This document shows positions 1-10,610 of a stretch of DNA of 64,000 bases, piece after piece. Both the position numbers and the translations under genes were made by a program. The notes below the pieces were generated by a model, which was not told the DNA's origin, ran no database searches, and saw only the letters and a program-made list of their open reading frames with translations. The DNA is from Tigriopus japonicus (Eukaryota > Arthropoda > Copepoda > Harpacticoida > Harpacticidae). The stretch's first letter is position 1; each line of letters begins with the position of its first letter. The stretch covers positions 5,469,123 through 5,533,122 of the forward strand of contig CM021317.1 of assembly GCA_010645155.1 (NCBI GenBank). The letters are read 5' to 3'.

Positions 1-1935
1 GACCTTGGATATACAAGAATTGGATAGAAGCCTTCACCAATGCAATGACAAACCAACGTAAGACTAGTGAAGTGCCTCTTCAATTTCGTTTCATTCAGGA
101 AGGAAAGCATCATTCATTGAAACCATTATGGTATTTGAGATTCAAAACTCATCCATTCATTGAATGATGACTTGCCAAAAAAATCCATTTCTATCCTTTT
201 ACATGGTAAATTGTGTTAGTTTATTTTGGGTAAATTTAGATTCCTTCGAAGTGTGCTGAATGATGCTCAGGGGATTCTTCTTCAAATCGGAACCTATCCC
301 GAACCAATCCATCGGTTTGTCCGGAAACATCAATTGACTTCCCTGATTCGGAAAAATGTTCAGATCGCTCTTCAAGGTGAACTTGACATCTTTTATATTA
401 ATCTCATTCTCTCTAGCCCAACCAATAATGTTTTTAGCTCTTTTTTTACAAGGAAGGGTCGGTCCACCAATATGTCGTCCTATTATGACATTTCCTAAAT
501 GCTTTTCAGTATCTTGTTTAACATTTTAAAATCCCTTTTTAGTTTTGTCAAATTTTAAATGGCAAATTCAATCCAGTATCCGTCTGCATTCAGACCGTAG
601 TGTTCAGAAGAAATATAAAACTGATTAAATGAAACTGATGAAAACCTTTGGTCGAATCAGTTGAGTGTTTTTCTCCAAACGTGCTCAAGAGGGACGCCCT
701 TGAATGAGTTTGTGTACTTCGTGATTGATTCACTGATTGAGAACATGAATGTATTGCTTTCAGGGTTTGCTTCCACTCACGATTTCTCTTTGGGACCAGT
801 AGACTTTGTCCATGACCCACATATCTTTGGCCTGGAGGCCTCCACTCTCTTCAGTTGTGATCACCATATCGAAGACTACGCTTCCCACTCATCACTCATG
901 GACATTCTGCTCAAACCCAATTGGGATTGGCGACCCATAGCTGCGAATGCCGGCTTTCGAATCGTTCTCACATTTCGATTGTGGATCGATTGCGAAGGTT
1001 TGATCCGAATGTTTGTGCATGTCGAGCAATGCCATGGAGAAACGGATCAAGGAGCACCTCAAATGGACCCTTTGAAGCCTCGACAAATCTTTTTGGCTCG
1101 AAACAGTTCCCTGACCCAATCGATCCAACCCAGTAGCAGCAGTCCCTCTAACCCACATTCTCATGTGAGAGGGTCTTCCAGAGAGACCTTGAATTGGGCA
1201 GGACAGGATTTGAAGAAGGACCCCCAAAGTAATCCCGGAGCCACTTCCTTGGATTACGAAGAAATCATCGAAGATTTAGAAGACAAAGAGACCGTGAAAG
1301 ATATCACGATTTCTAGCGCCGAAGAAGCAATGGAGCAAGTTCCCGAGCCGGGTTTTCCTCTAGCTTCTTCCAGTTTCGTCTCGGACAATCCCATCGAATC
1401 TCGGCAAGTCTGGTCGAAATGCTCCAAAAATGTGAGTTGGGAAAAAGGAGGACCGACATTGAATGACTCGGAAAGTTCATGACATGAAACCGGAGAGGAT
1501 ATCGGATCAAGTCATGGGTCCTCTCATTCCGCTCAATCTTCCCCAGAACCCGAATTTAAGGGGTCAACAGATATAACCGAGGCAACTTCCAATGCAAAAA
1601 CCGAATCTTTTGAAGATGCAAAATCTTCCAAAGCAGACTTAGACTTGTCCCAGGATCATCAGAGTGACTCGAATAGCATACCCAGTCGCAACAGTAATCG
1701 AAGTCGTACCACGGCCTTTAGTAATTTAAGCCGTGTGAGCAGCAATACGAATCCCCAACTTCAAGGTGCGTTCTATTCGAGTATCAATCCGATGCGGATG
1801 ACATTGGAGACCTCCTCGGACACATCCCAAACCGATGGGACAAGAATAGCCACCGCCCGAATTTGCCCATTCCCCACGGATTGGCAATTCGGAACCATTC
1901 CTGAGAGCATCACCAACGATGATGAACTTGACTAA
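1..1935 (+). CDS. Partial gene, C-terminal part of an unrecognised protein
   Basis: The gene runs in from the left edge. Exons supported by GT/AG sites with matching phase are <1-57 (donor gtaaga), 240-376 (acceptor tttag, donor gtgaac) and 764 onward (acceptor gctttcag). The last exon is read to a TGA at 1480-1482, but the same frame continues open to a TAA at 1933-1935. A phase-preserving intron 1432-1653 (donor gtgagt, acceptor ttgtcccag) would remove the TGA. I favour that model, giving a final exon 1654-1935; stop readthrough is the alternative. The conserved-looking part has short motifs such as FLRSVLNDAQGILLQIG, HRFVRKHQL and PNWDWRPI and is rich in aromatic residues. The C-terminal third is rich in Ser, Asp, Glu and Asn and is probably disordered. 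I do not recognise the family and assign no function. Confidence 0.7.
377..763 (+). other. Intron of the partial gene
   Basis: 387 bp between the donor after 376 and the acceptor before 764. Phase 1 is kept across the junction. I see no repeat or second gene in it. Confidence 0.65.
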
Positions 1936-2091
1936 ATTAGAAATACTTGAGAAGCTTTCTGTGTACCTGATCTGAAATGTTGTTGATGAAATGCTAGTTT
2001 CTAGTTAGTTAGAAACCGAACCGTGCAACCAGGATTTACGGCACAAATTAACCCGACTATTTTTGCATATACAAAGTTGAAACTGAATGTA

Positions 2092-2097
2092 TTTATT
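2092..2097 (-). promoter_or_regulatory. Poly(A) signal of SART1
   Basis: TTTATT on the plus strand reads AATAAA on the minus strand, about 46 bp beyond the SART1 stop codon. Confidence 0.6.
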
Positions 2098-2142
2098 AAT
2101 CATTTCTTTCATTGTTGACGGGAATTTGCAAGTTGTTTGAAT

Positions 2143-5100
2143 TCACTTCTTGAGGTCTTGAGGATTGATCTTGTTGCCCGAGAGAACTAAATAGGGAGTG
2201 GCAGATTCCTTTTGTCTCTTCTTTAGCTTCTCGACCGTCTGTAGAGGCGTGTCCGTGCTCGACATGTTCATCATCAGACTCTGTTCCATGACCTTCTTCA
2301 TACGCTTTTCGGTCTTCATCTTGCCCGAGCCTTTCCCATGGAACTTGTGGCTGAGGTATCGAAACGCCTCCTTTTGGTTCATAAGCCGTCCACCGTCATC
2401 GATGTACTCCAATTGAACATTGGGCACGTAGTTGGCCTTCTCTTGGAAAGGCTGTGAGGGACCCCCTCCACCATAACGATCGCCTCTACGCCCACCACGC
2501 TCGTCATCCATGCGCATCTTGTCGTCAATGGAATAATTCTTGGCCATGAGATGTTTGAGGTTGCTGCCGGTGGCCTTCTTCTCCTCTTTCTCCCAATAGC
2601 CTTTGCTATTGGCCAACTTGATGGCCGCAGCCACACCACTCTGTAGATCGGGCTCTTCTTCCAAGATGGCCGTGTTGTCCACCTCATCCTCGCCATTGGA
2701 ATCCATGTCCATTCTCATCTCACTGTCCATATCGGAATCATTATCGTTGTTGTCCACTTCTTCCCATTGTCCACGTTGATAGGGTTCTTTGGTGGATGAT
2801 CGAGCAGTCCCACTTGATCCAGCCGCAGATGTGAGGGATTCCTCAAATTCGAGGAGATCTTTGGACACAGATGACTCCTGCTTGATCTTCTGACCTCGTT
2901 CAAATTGATCGTTGAACTGGCGGGCACCCAAATTTCGGCAAAACTCCACGGTTTCATTCATTATCAGGGGCTTTCCAAATCGACCCTGTTGGCCATCTTC
3001 CTCTTCCTCAAAGGTGCCAATGAGCTCGGATCCAGTGAGGTCCTCCTCGGTTTCTTGCTTTACTTTGGGCTCGGCTTTGATTTCCTCCAGTATCTGTTCG
3101 GCCACATCGGTGTTTTCTCGCTTTTGCTTCAGTTTACGCGCTCGATTTAGGGCAGCCTCGAGTCCCATGTCACCCTCATCCTCCAATTTGATGTCATCTA
3201 GATCGGGTTCGAACTTCATCTCAACGTCTTCATCCAAATCCATGGGTAGGGCACCTTTGCTCGATCGATCCGTTTTGGCCGGACTTTTGGCCGGCTTCTT
3301 ACTGGAAGAGCTTTGATCCTCCTCAAGATCGGCTAATAAATCGTCAGCGCGAAGGATGCGTTTCTTGACCTTGCGTTTCTTCTTGGGCTTCTTGAATTGA
3401 GCCGTTTCTTCCGAGGTGTAGTAATCCGAAGCGACTTTGAGCTCGGGCAGAGCGAGGGATTCTAACGTTTTGGCGGCGTTTAACTTCTCACGGATCTTTT
3501 GTCGCTGGCGTTCGATTTGCTCCTCTTCATTGTAATCGCCTTCTTGACCGATCTTGAACGATGTCCGTTGTTCTCCTTCGATTTCTTCGTCGTATTTGTC
3601 CAGCATGTTCTTTCGTTTGAGCTCACCGGTGAGTTCGTCCACTTCTTCTTGATCATAGGCGTTGTACCCAACTTTGGCCTTCTTGGCCTCTTCCAATTTC
3701 TTCTTCGTGCGCTCATCATCCATAATATTCACATTGACCAAGGTATCTTCCGCCGACGCGTCCAACACATCCGAGTCCTTCAACGTTAAAATCACATCCC
3801 GACCCGACAAAAAATGCTCCGCCGCGTGTTCGACCTTCAATCCGGATAAATCTTTCTTGCTATAAGCCTCGCTTCGATCCCGTTGCACGGCCTCTTTGAC
3901 CAAGTTCCCGACCCCAAAATCATCTTCCAGCTCTTCTAACATCTGGGCCCGTTTTTGGGCCGCGGCTTTTTCGGCCTGGATCTTCTTTTGCTTCTCCACC
4001 CAATTGGCACTGGACCCTTGATCTTCATCCGAATCCGAATCGCCCAACTTTTTGATAGCCAAAAGTCGCGCCTCCATTTCGCGCTTTTTCTTTCGTTCTT
4101 GAATTCGTTCGCGTAATTTCTCGGCATAGGTTTTTTGGGACAGATTTTCCGGAGCCTTGTGGATCTCATGTTTGGTAGAATTGGGGATGAGCGTGCCTCC
4201 TTGCGAACGGGCAAACTCCTCACGGGCCTTTTGCTCCTTTTTCTCCGCTTGGGTGGCATTTTTATCGACCGCATTCTTCTCTTTTAGCGGGGCCAATCCC
4301 AAGGAAGCCCGTAAAGCGTTCGTTTCGGCCACTGACATGGACAACACTTTTTGCGAGCCACCCTCATCTTTCTCAACGACGGGCGGTTCCTTCGTCTCCT
4401 TAACCTCACGATCGCGCGCGCGATCCCGCGATCGCGGTCGTTCACGTCGATCCTCTCGTCGAGAACTTCGTCGGTGCGATCGATCTCGGGAATCGCTTCG
4501 CCGTCTTGGAGGCTCATTATTCGATCGGGATCGATCCCTTCGTTCGGGTTCTTCTTCTTGGAAAAAATCCGCCGCCGTTGCGCGACGTCGCGAAGACGGA
4601 AGCACCGGTTTTGGCGGCGTCTTTTCCGGTGATTTGGGTGCGACATCCATATCCTCGCGTTCCTCCAATTCCGGAGTGGAACCGCCTTCCCGATCCGTGG
4701 CTTCCGCCCCATCGGAAGAGGCGGGTGGGCGTTCCTCGGTCTCGGAAAGATCCGAATCCGAGTGCCGAGAGCGTTTTCGGCGTTTGCCGGAGGCGGAATG
4801 ACTTCGAGATCCTTCGGAATGAGCGCGTTTCCGCTTTTTCTTGCGCTTCTTTTCTTTTTTGCTCTTTTTTCGCTTCTTTTTGTCCTTGGATCGTTTTCGG
4901 TGTTGTTCCTCGGTCTCTTGGGAATCGGCGGATCCCTCGGCTGAATCTTCGTCTTCGGAATCCGAGGATTTGCGGGATCGACGTCGCGATTTTTTGCGGG
5001 GTTCCACTCGGAAATGGTCTTCATCGGAAGAGATGGCTTCGACTTGCTCTTCCGGGAGATGATGTTGATGGGCCGAGGGCGATGATCGACTGGGCGGGTC

Positions 5101-5163
5101 GTCGTCCTCTTCCCATTGTCCTTCTTCGGTCTCGGATTCGGGTCGTTTGCTTCCGCGACCCAT
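2143..5163 (-). CDS. SART1: SART1 / Snu66, U4/U6.U5 tri-snRNP-associated protein
   Basis: Single-exon gene of 1006 codons from ATG 5163 (protein begins MGRGSKRPESE) to 2143. The frame stays open for a few codons upstream without a better ATG. SART1/Snu66 is a nuclear scaffold of the tri-snRNP needed for spliceosome activation. The N-terminal third is an RS/K/E-rich low-complexity region. Around residues 276-293 lies a motif, SVAETNALRASLGLAPL, that matches the Hub1/UBL5-interaction (HIND) element of the family. Next come charged coiled-coil stretches and a C-terminal core ending in the family-like tail TPYLVLSG. It is longer than human SART1 (about 800 residues), mainly through the charged N-terminus. 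It is convergent with the gene ending at 1935. Identification is by pattern recognition and is strong. Confidence 0.95.
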   Translation of the reverse strand: MGRGSKRPESETEEGQWEEDDDPPSRSSPSAHQHHLPEEQVEAISSDEDHFRVEPRKKSRRRSRKSSDSEDEDSAEGSADSQETEEQHRKRSKDKKKRKKSKKEKKRKKKRKRAHSEGSRSHSASGKRRKRSRHSDSDLSETEERPPASSDGAEATDREGGSTPELEEREDMDVAPKSPEKTPPKPVLPSSRRRATAADFFQEEEPERRDRSRSNNEPPRRRSDSRDRSHRRSSRREDRRERPRSRDRARDREVKETKEPPVVEKDEGGSQKVLSMSVAETNALRASLGLAPLKEKNAVDKNATQAEKKEQKAREEFARSQGGTLIPNSTKHEIHKAPENLSQKTYAEKLRERIQERKKKREMEARLLAIKKLGDSDSDEDQGSSANWVEKQKKIQAEKAAAQKRAQMLEELEDDFGVGNLVKEAVQRDRSEAYSKKDLSGLKVEHAAEHFLSGRDVILTLKDSDVLDASAEDTLVNVNIMDDERTKKKLEEAKKAKVGYNAYDQEEVDELTGELKRKNMLDKYDEEIEGEQRTSFKIGQEGDYNEEEQIERQRQKIREKLNAAKTLESLALPELKVASDYYTSEETAQFKKPKKKRKVKKRILRADDLLADLEEDQSSSSKKPAKSPAKTDRSSKGALPMDLDEDVEMKFEPDLDDIKLEDEGDMGLEAALNRARKLKQKRENTDVAEQILEEIKAEPKVKQETEEDLTGSELIGTFEEEEDGQQGRFGKPLIMNETVEFCRNLGARQFNDQFERGQKIKQESSVSKDLLEFEESLTSAAGSSGTARSSTKEPYQRGQWEEVDNNDNDSDMDSEMRMDMDSNGEDEVDNTAILEEEPDLQSGVAAAIKLANSKGYWEKEEKKATGSNLKHLMAKNYSIDDKMRMDDERGGRRGDRYGGGGPSQPFQEKANYVPNVQLEYIDDGGRLMNQKEAFRYLSHKFHGKGSGKMKTEKRMKKVMEQSLMMNMSSTDTPLQTVEKLKKRQKESATPYLVLSGNKINPQDLKK

Positions 5164-6397
5164 TGTCGCCTTTGGATTGGGTTGGATTCTTCGGTTCCGC
5201 CGAAAGAGCGTCAACGTTGGGTTTCGATCGAGATTTGTTTTGTTTGGACTGGAGAAATGACTTCATTCAGGTTTGACAAAACGGAGCGGAACTATTTGTT
5301 CCACACGTTTCATGAATGAAGGTTTAAGAATTCTATTTTCCATTGAAGCTAACGTTAAGGTAACGTTGCACGGTAAGGGATCTTAAACTCCCCATTAGGA
5401 AAGGTGTGTTTAAGTTGAACGTGATAGTAAAAGATAATTCATGAAACTGCATTTTGAAAGGTCTCCATCAATTTTAATAATATGTTTATTGCGACTCAAG
5501 GTCATGTCAGGTTGTATAAAATAAAGTAAAATATTGTAAAAATATGTATATGTGTTCTCATATAAATGGTGAAGTGACATGTCAAATGTAAAAAAACGTT
5601 ACAATAAACAAATTATATTGTGGTATCACAGGTGACTTGACTAGAATGGTTTCAGTGCACATGAAAGAAATGAAGAGGAGATTGACAGTTTATTTAAAAT
5701 TTTAAGCATCTTATATTTCTAGATCGTCTAGACTTATATTTTTACGATGGCGGTATTTTTACATTGAATATGACAATGTTCACCGGTGATGCGGTGATAG
5801 AATGTATTGGTACTCTACTACTTTATATTTTAATGCAAAGGAAATAGCGAATGATTCTAAACATATCCAAAATAACTTTAAGAACTTGTTAAAGGAAACA
5901 ACATTAATTATCTTTATCTATACTCATGTATTTATTAAGAGGACAGTACTTGTAAGTTAGACGATTTGGTTCAAGGCATGCTGTGCGCAATCTTAGTTTT
6001 CATTCTCATTCAAAAGATTCATGGTCCAAAAAAAGGATTTAGTTTTCCGGGCGAAAGTCAACAAAAAACGTGGCAACACTTTCCTCGTTTTTGCTGCCTT
6101 CAAAAATTGTCGGCTGCCAAATCCGCCTCAATTTTGGTCAGAGTGACGATTTTCAAGCTACGGCATATTTTAATTGATGTTCAGTAGAACATGTCAGGTC
6201 ATCATGGTCCATGTGTCAAACAATTTCTTCCATATAAACAATTTCAAAACCCAAAAAACTCTTCAATGAACGATTTGAATCGTAAGAAGCCAAAAATTCA
6301 GCTTAAATTTTCAAAGTGCGATCTTCCTAATTCAGTCACTTTCAACAACATAAGCATCTTACCGAAATTTTAGCATCGCCCAGAGTCGAAATTCACC
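5164..6397. other. Intergenic region between divergent SART1 and BRD7/9
   Basis: 1.2 kb head-to-head spacer that should hold both promoters. It is AT-rich with short ORFs only. No convincing TATA box, repeat or RNA gene was seen. An acceptor-like ttttag lies about 25 bp upstream of the BRD7/9 ATG, possibly a 5'UTR or leader splice site. Confidence 0.5.
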
Positions 6398-8566
6398 ATG
6401 GAACCCCCTTCGGAATCTTTTGCCACGCCTCTCGCCCCCGCCCGCCCCTTGATGGGCACGCCCAATCCGGATTTGCCTCCCGTTCATCACAAAGAAAAGA
6501 AGATGAAGAAACACAAGAAGCACAAAAGGCACGATTCTCAAGAATCCAAGAGCAAAGCCGGAATTGCCGCCATCAAACTTCGAATCAAAGTAGGCGGAAC
6601 GGGGCCGGGCACCGCCCCAGGCGGGAGTGGCATCGAGTCCGGCGTGGGCGGAACCGACCCTAATGGCGAAAATGAGTCGTCCAATCCCGGATTACTGACT
6701 CATACCAAGAAGAAGAAGAAAAAGAAGGAAAAGAAGAAGGATAAAGAGAAGAAACATCGACATCACCACAAAGATAAACGAAAACGAGACTTGGAAGCTT
6801 CTCCCGGCGGTCTTCATCCTGTTTCTGAGCCTCTAGAACCTGAGATTGTTAGGTTGACGGGCAGTGGGGACACGGGTTCGAGCCTGGAACCGCCTAGCAA
6901 GCGATTGGCCGTGGAACCAGCGGAAAGTGGGACAGATCTTGGCGGTCATGCGGGTTCCAAGAAGGAAACGGAAGACCCGGAAAGTCATCATGATAATCCT
7001 CAGGAGGAAAGAAGGCCGTTCTTGAGGCTCTTGGATTATATTTTGCCTCTTCTAGAGAAACGCGATGTCAATCACTTTTTCGCATTTCCCGTGAGCGATA
7101 AAATTGCTCCGGGTTACTCGCAAATCATTAAAAAGCCCATGGATTTTTCTACCATGAAAAGTAAGCTCAAACGCGGTGAGTACGGCGATATCCACGCCTT
7201 TCAAGATGACTTTGAGCTCATGTGCACTAATGCTATGACGTATAACACTCAAGACACCATTTATTACAAGATGGCCAAGAAGTTGTTGACCATCGGAAAG
7301 TGTCTGTTCACGCCGGATAAACTCATTCCTATGCGAGATCAATTGCCGTGGTTGAAAGAGATCAGCGAAGACGAACTCGGATTTGACATCATGAGCGACC
7401 CTCAGCCCACAATGGATGATGATGACGACGATGATGACGACGATGCCCGTGATGATGTGTCCAAGGTGATTGAGGATATTCGTGAGGTGGTTCGACGACC
7501 TCTGGGACGATTCGAGGCTATTCCGGACGATCTCACTTCCAGAGAAATCTTAGAACAGGCTCGACAAGCGGCCAAAGGCGCTGCGGAAAAGCTTCAACTC
7601 TATCGTCCGCATTCTCAAATGGGTTTCTTGCGGCAAAAATCCGATGGGTCAACCAGTTTGTCGTTTCTTACTGGCAGCGCGGGTGTGGTTCCTGGTACTG
7701 AAAAAGACCGACCCGTTTCATTAGGCAGTCTCATTGGGAAGGTCAAGCAAGGGTCGGGTGCCATCCAAGGCTTCCGAGAAGATCGAAGAAACGTGGTCAA
7801 GGCCATTCACCCGCTCTATTATGGAGCCTTCAGCTCCCATGGTCCTAGTTATGATTCGACCTTTGCCAATCTGACCAAAGAAGAAACTGACATGGTCACG
7901 GGAACCTACGGCGAAGACATTGGCACTCAATATGCCGAGAGTATTTTGAATTTCTCCCGCAATTGCGACTATGCCATGTTCATTGTGGATCATCTGTTGG
8001 ATATCCTCACCGAAAACGAGCATCGCAAGACCAGCAAGTACATTGAAGAGAAAAAGAACCTCCGACGAGAGGATGAGATGACTGAAAAGGTATTTGAAGG
8101 AGCTCAATCCCTTGGGCAACAACCCCTCGACAAACCGACACCTACCGAGAACGATCCTGTGACTGAAACCGAGCCCACGATCAAAAAAGAAGCCATTGAT
8201 TTCGAATCCTTGAAATCGTTATCCGAGGATGGAATCGATATGAGTTTCTTGGACAATTTGAAGACCGAATACAATGAGACCTTGAAAATCAAAGAAGAGG
8301 AACCCGAAATCGATCCCAAGGTCCAATTGGAGGCGACGGCTCAACTCATTCAGCAATTGAGAGATGTGCAACATGAGCGACTGAGTCAGGCCCCTCCTCA
8401 GCATTTCTCAAGTATTCCCAAACCATCCGAAAAAGAGCTCAACATTGCCAGTCAAGTCCAGAAGAACTTGTCCACCTTGGCCAAGCAGGTCAAACCCGAG
8501 AACATCGTGCCCGATGAAAGTATCCGCAAGCTCCTCGGGATCCCTATCGATCCGTCGCCATCATAA
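6398..8566 (+). CDS. BRD7/BRD9-like: Bromodomain-containing protein, BRD7/BRD9 family
   Basis: Intronless, 722 residues. BRD7 and BRD9 are acetyl-lysine readers in the PBAF and non-canonical BAF (SWI/SNF) chromatin remodellers. The N-terminus has several Lys/His-rich nuclear-localisation-like tracts (residues 25-45 and 105-130). The bromodomain spans about residues 205-300, with FFAFPVSDKIAPGYS, the KPMDF element and AMTYN carrying the acetyl-lysine-binding Asn (N283). A run of nine Asp follows at about residue 340. The DUF3512-like region common to BRD7/9 lies further on (SLIGKVKQG, then YGAFSSHGP). The C-terminus is predicted coiled coil. One arthropod gene usually represents both vertebrate paralogues, so I do not choose between them. 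Confidence 0.93.
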   Translation: MEPPSESFATPLAPARPLMGTPNPDLPPVHHKEKKMKKHKKHKRHDSQESKSKAGIAAIKLRIKVGGTGPGTAPGGSGIESGVGGTDPNGENESSNPGLLTHTKKKKKKKEKKKDKEKKHRHHHKDKRKRDLEASPGGLHPVSEPLEPEIVRLTGSGDTGSSLEPPSKRLAVEPAESGTDLGGHAGSKKETEDPESHHDNPQEERRPFLRLLDYILPLLEKRDVNHFFAFPVSDKIAPGYSQIIKKPMDFSTMKSKLKRGEYGDIHAFQDDFELMCTNAMTYNTQDTIYYKMAKKLLTIGKCLFTPDKLIPMRDQLPWLKEISEDELGFDIMSDPQPTMDDDDDDDDDDARDDVSKVIEDIREVVRRPLGRFEAIPDDLTSREILEQARQAAKGAAEKLQLYRPHSQMGFLRQKSDGSTSLSFLTGSAGVVPGTEKDRPVSLGSLIGKVKQGSGAIQGFREDRRNVVKAIHPLYYGAFSSHGPSYDSTFANLTKEETDMVTGTYGEDIGTQYAESILNFSRNCDYAMFIVDHLLDILTENEHRKTSKYIEEKKNLRREDEMTEKVFEGAQSLGQQPLDKPTPTENDPVTETEPTIKKEAIDFESLKSLSEDGIDMSFLDNLKTEYNETLKIKEEEPEIDPKVQLEATAQLIQQLRDVQHERLSQAPPQHFSSIPKPSEKELNIASQVQKNLSTLAKQVKPENIVPDESIRKLLGIPIDPSPS

Positions 8567-8612
8567 GTTTAAAAAAAAATATCTTCTACTCTTGAACGAT
8601 GAAAAAGATCTA

Positions 8613-8618
8613 AATAAA
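8613..8618 (+). promoter_or_regulatory. Poly(A) signal of the BRD7/9 gene
   Basis: AATAAA 47 bp after the BRD7/9 stop codon. Confidence 0.6.
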
Positions 8619-8772
8619 CCTCCCTTGCGAGCGGAACTATTGGCGTTATTATTATTTTTCGAAACTCGATACGAGAACAACGTATTTTCATAATCAGGTC
8701 GGAGATCGGGAATAGAATAATAATTTAGGCAAGCAATCAGTAAATGCCCAATACAACGAACGCACATGGGCT

Positions 8773-9549
8773 TTAATTGCGCTTCTTCTTTTGGGCGGCC
8801 TTTCCTCCAGCCTTGCCACCCTTGGACTTCTCCAAGGCTTTTTGGGTGGCCTTCCAATAATAGATCACCTGCAAAGCCAACAACACATTCACGGCCGATG
8901 AGCAGATGTACGTGGCCACAACCACTTGATCGCCAGTTTCCTGGATGGAGGTGAACACACGAGCCAACGAACCCAGAGCCAACAAGAACACGGTCACGGC
9001 CGACAATTGACCCGTGTGACCAGCCCGCAAATTGGTGACCACTTGGATCAATTTACCCACCACCACCATGGGAATATTAGCAGCCTGTGCCCACCACAAA
9101 GCTTCTTCGGGGATCAAACCGGGTTGCAAGATGCCGAAAACAATGGTGCCGTATACCAAAGTGAAGAGCACGGAGGAGATAGTGGAACCTCCAAACCACA
9201 ACACCAACAATGCAATCAACGAGGTTTGCAGGGACAAGAACACCGCTTCGCCGTAAGAGCTAAAGGGGAACCCGTGATTAAAGCTATAGGCTCCATTGGC
9301 AGTCACGGCCAATAACTCCAGAAGAACGCCTAGGAAGGAGATCCCTTGAGCTGATCCGTTAGCCACGATCTTGAAAACCTGGGGCAGTTTGACCAGGCTT
9401 GAACCCAAGATGATGGCAAAGCCGAGGCCTTTGGCCAAGAGGACCTTCAAGCATTCCACATTGTTCAAGTTGTGTTGAATGAACAAATCTTGAAAACAGT
9501 GCGGCGAGGTGAAGCCGTATTTGATAGCGTTCTCCTTTAACAGGTCCAT
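8773..9549 (-). CDS. MPDU1: Mannose-P-dolichol utilization defect 1 protein
   Basis: Single exon, 258 residues, ATG 9549 to TAA at 8773-8775. MPDU1 is an ER membrane protein of the PQ-loop family required for use of dolichol-phosphate mannose and glucose in N-glycan and GPI-anchor synthesis. Seen here: several hydrophobic spans, the first PQ-loop motif VKLPQVFKI (PQ at residues 56-57), and the family-like FPFSSYGEAVFLSLQT stretch at about 95-110. The Lys-rich cytosolic tail ends KKRN, which fits a KKxx ER-retrieval signal. Length is close to the usual ~247 residues. It is convergent with the BRD7/9 gene. Confidence 0.95.
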   Translation of the reverse strand: MDLLKENAIKYGFTSPHCFQDLFIQHNLNNVECLKVLLAKGLGFAIILGSSLVKLPQVFKIVANGSAQGISFLGVLLELLAVTANGAYSFNHGFPFSSYGEAVFLSLQTSLIALLVLWFGGSTISSVLFTLVYGTIVFGILQPGLIPEEALWWAQAANIPMVVVGKLIQVVTNLRAGHTGQLSAVTVFLLALGSLARVFTSIQETGDQVVVATYICSSAVNVLLALQVIYYWKATQKALEKSKGGKAGGKAAQKKKRN

Positions 9550-10610
9550 GATGAATGAGTATTGATACGATCTAAGGCAACCAACGCCGGAAGTGAGTCC
9601 GTGGACGATGAGTTGGAACTAGAACAGAAGGAGGAGGTCGACGATCGATCTCTAGGCTCTAAAGTCAACTCAACGCGCAATCTCAAGAACAGAATCACTA
9701 GCAACTCCATGCGGCAACCTCAGATTTCGAAAATAAAATCGAGCCCTAACGGCGTTTTCCCATGAACACTGCCCCTTTTTAACGAAAATCTAACCTCTTA
9801 TTGTCCATTTAGCTCATTTGATCAGGGACATTGTTGCAAATTACAGATCATAATTTATCCATCAACATTGAAGAATGATAAACAAGGAACCAAGTTCCAA
9901 GAGATTCTTTTTAGGGAGAGTAAATGGCTTACAAGGTCCTACGCGTCCTACGGCAATATAGAAAATGCAAATAACTTATAAGTCCAATATTTTAAGGAGC
10001 CTTGATTGGCCCGCCTTTGGGCTCAAGGGTCACACAATCCGGACCAACCTAACAGTTTCAACATAATCATCTATTGATATAAGATGGCTTAACGAGAAAT
10101 AAATCAATCTTGACCTGACCTTATACTCTAAACCCTGCGCCAAAATGAAATTATTTAAACAAAAAAAAATTCCTTTGTTATTACCTTCGATTAACACCTT
10201 GTATCAACCTCAAGTTACCACTTTGACATCGCACCGTTCACTACATAAACAACAGTTTATGTTACCTTACATTATGTTATCTTACACACCTTGCAAAAAC
10301 TTGGTTCCCAGAATCTCTCCCAAGTCGGATTTTTCAAATTTACCCTATTCAACTGGTTTTAGAAGTCTCAAACAGGTTTAACAAGGAAAAATCGTCTCAG
10401 GGTGACTTCGACAACAGCAGCCCTCCATTCCTTTTCAAGAGAAAGTGATGTATCTCAGATTCCGAGTGAGTCCTAGCTTTGTCTGACATTTGTGGTACAG
10501 TAACAGCAGTGCAACAAAGTAGGTTAGTGCGTTTAATCCCGCCTTGACTGACGCGAAATGTCCTGTTAAGAACCGTTTTTAAGCTCTAAATCGTGAGAAC
10601 GTCCAGCATC
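9550..10610. other. Intergenic region between divergent MPDU1 and BTB gene
   Basis: About 1.06 kb, probably both promoters and 5'UTRs. Only short ORFs without family resemblance; no repeat or RNA gene recognised. Confidence 0.5.

Noticed and set aside
4157..5276. Long plus-strand ORFs of 214 and 256 codons
   Set aside because: They are antisense to the RS-rich part of SART1, where codon bias keeps other frames open; composition is Arg/Ser/Pro-rich with no family match.
9562..9765. Plus-strand ORF beside the MPDU1 start
   Set aside because: It lies in the expected MPDU1 promoter/5'UTR and has low-complexity Glu/Ser/Asn composition only.
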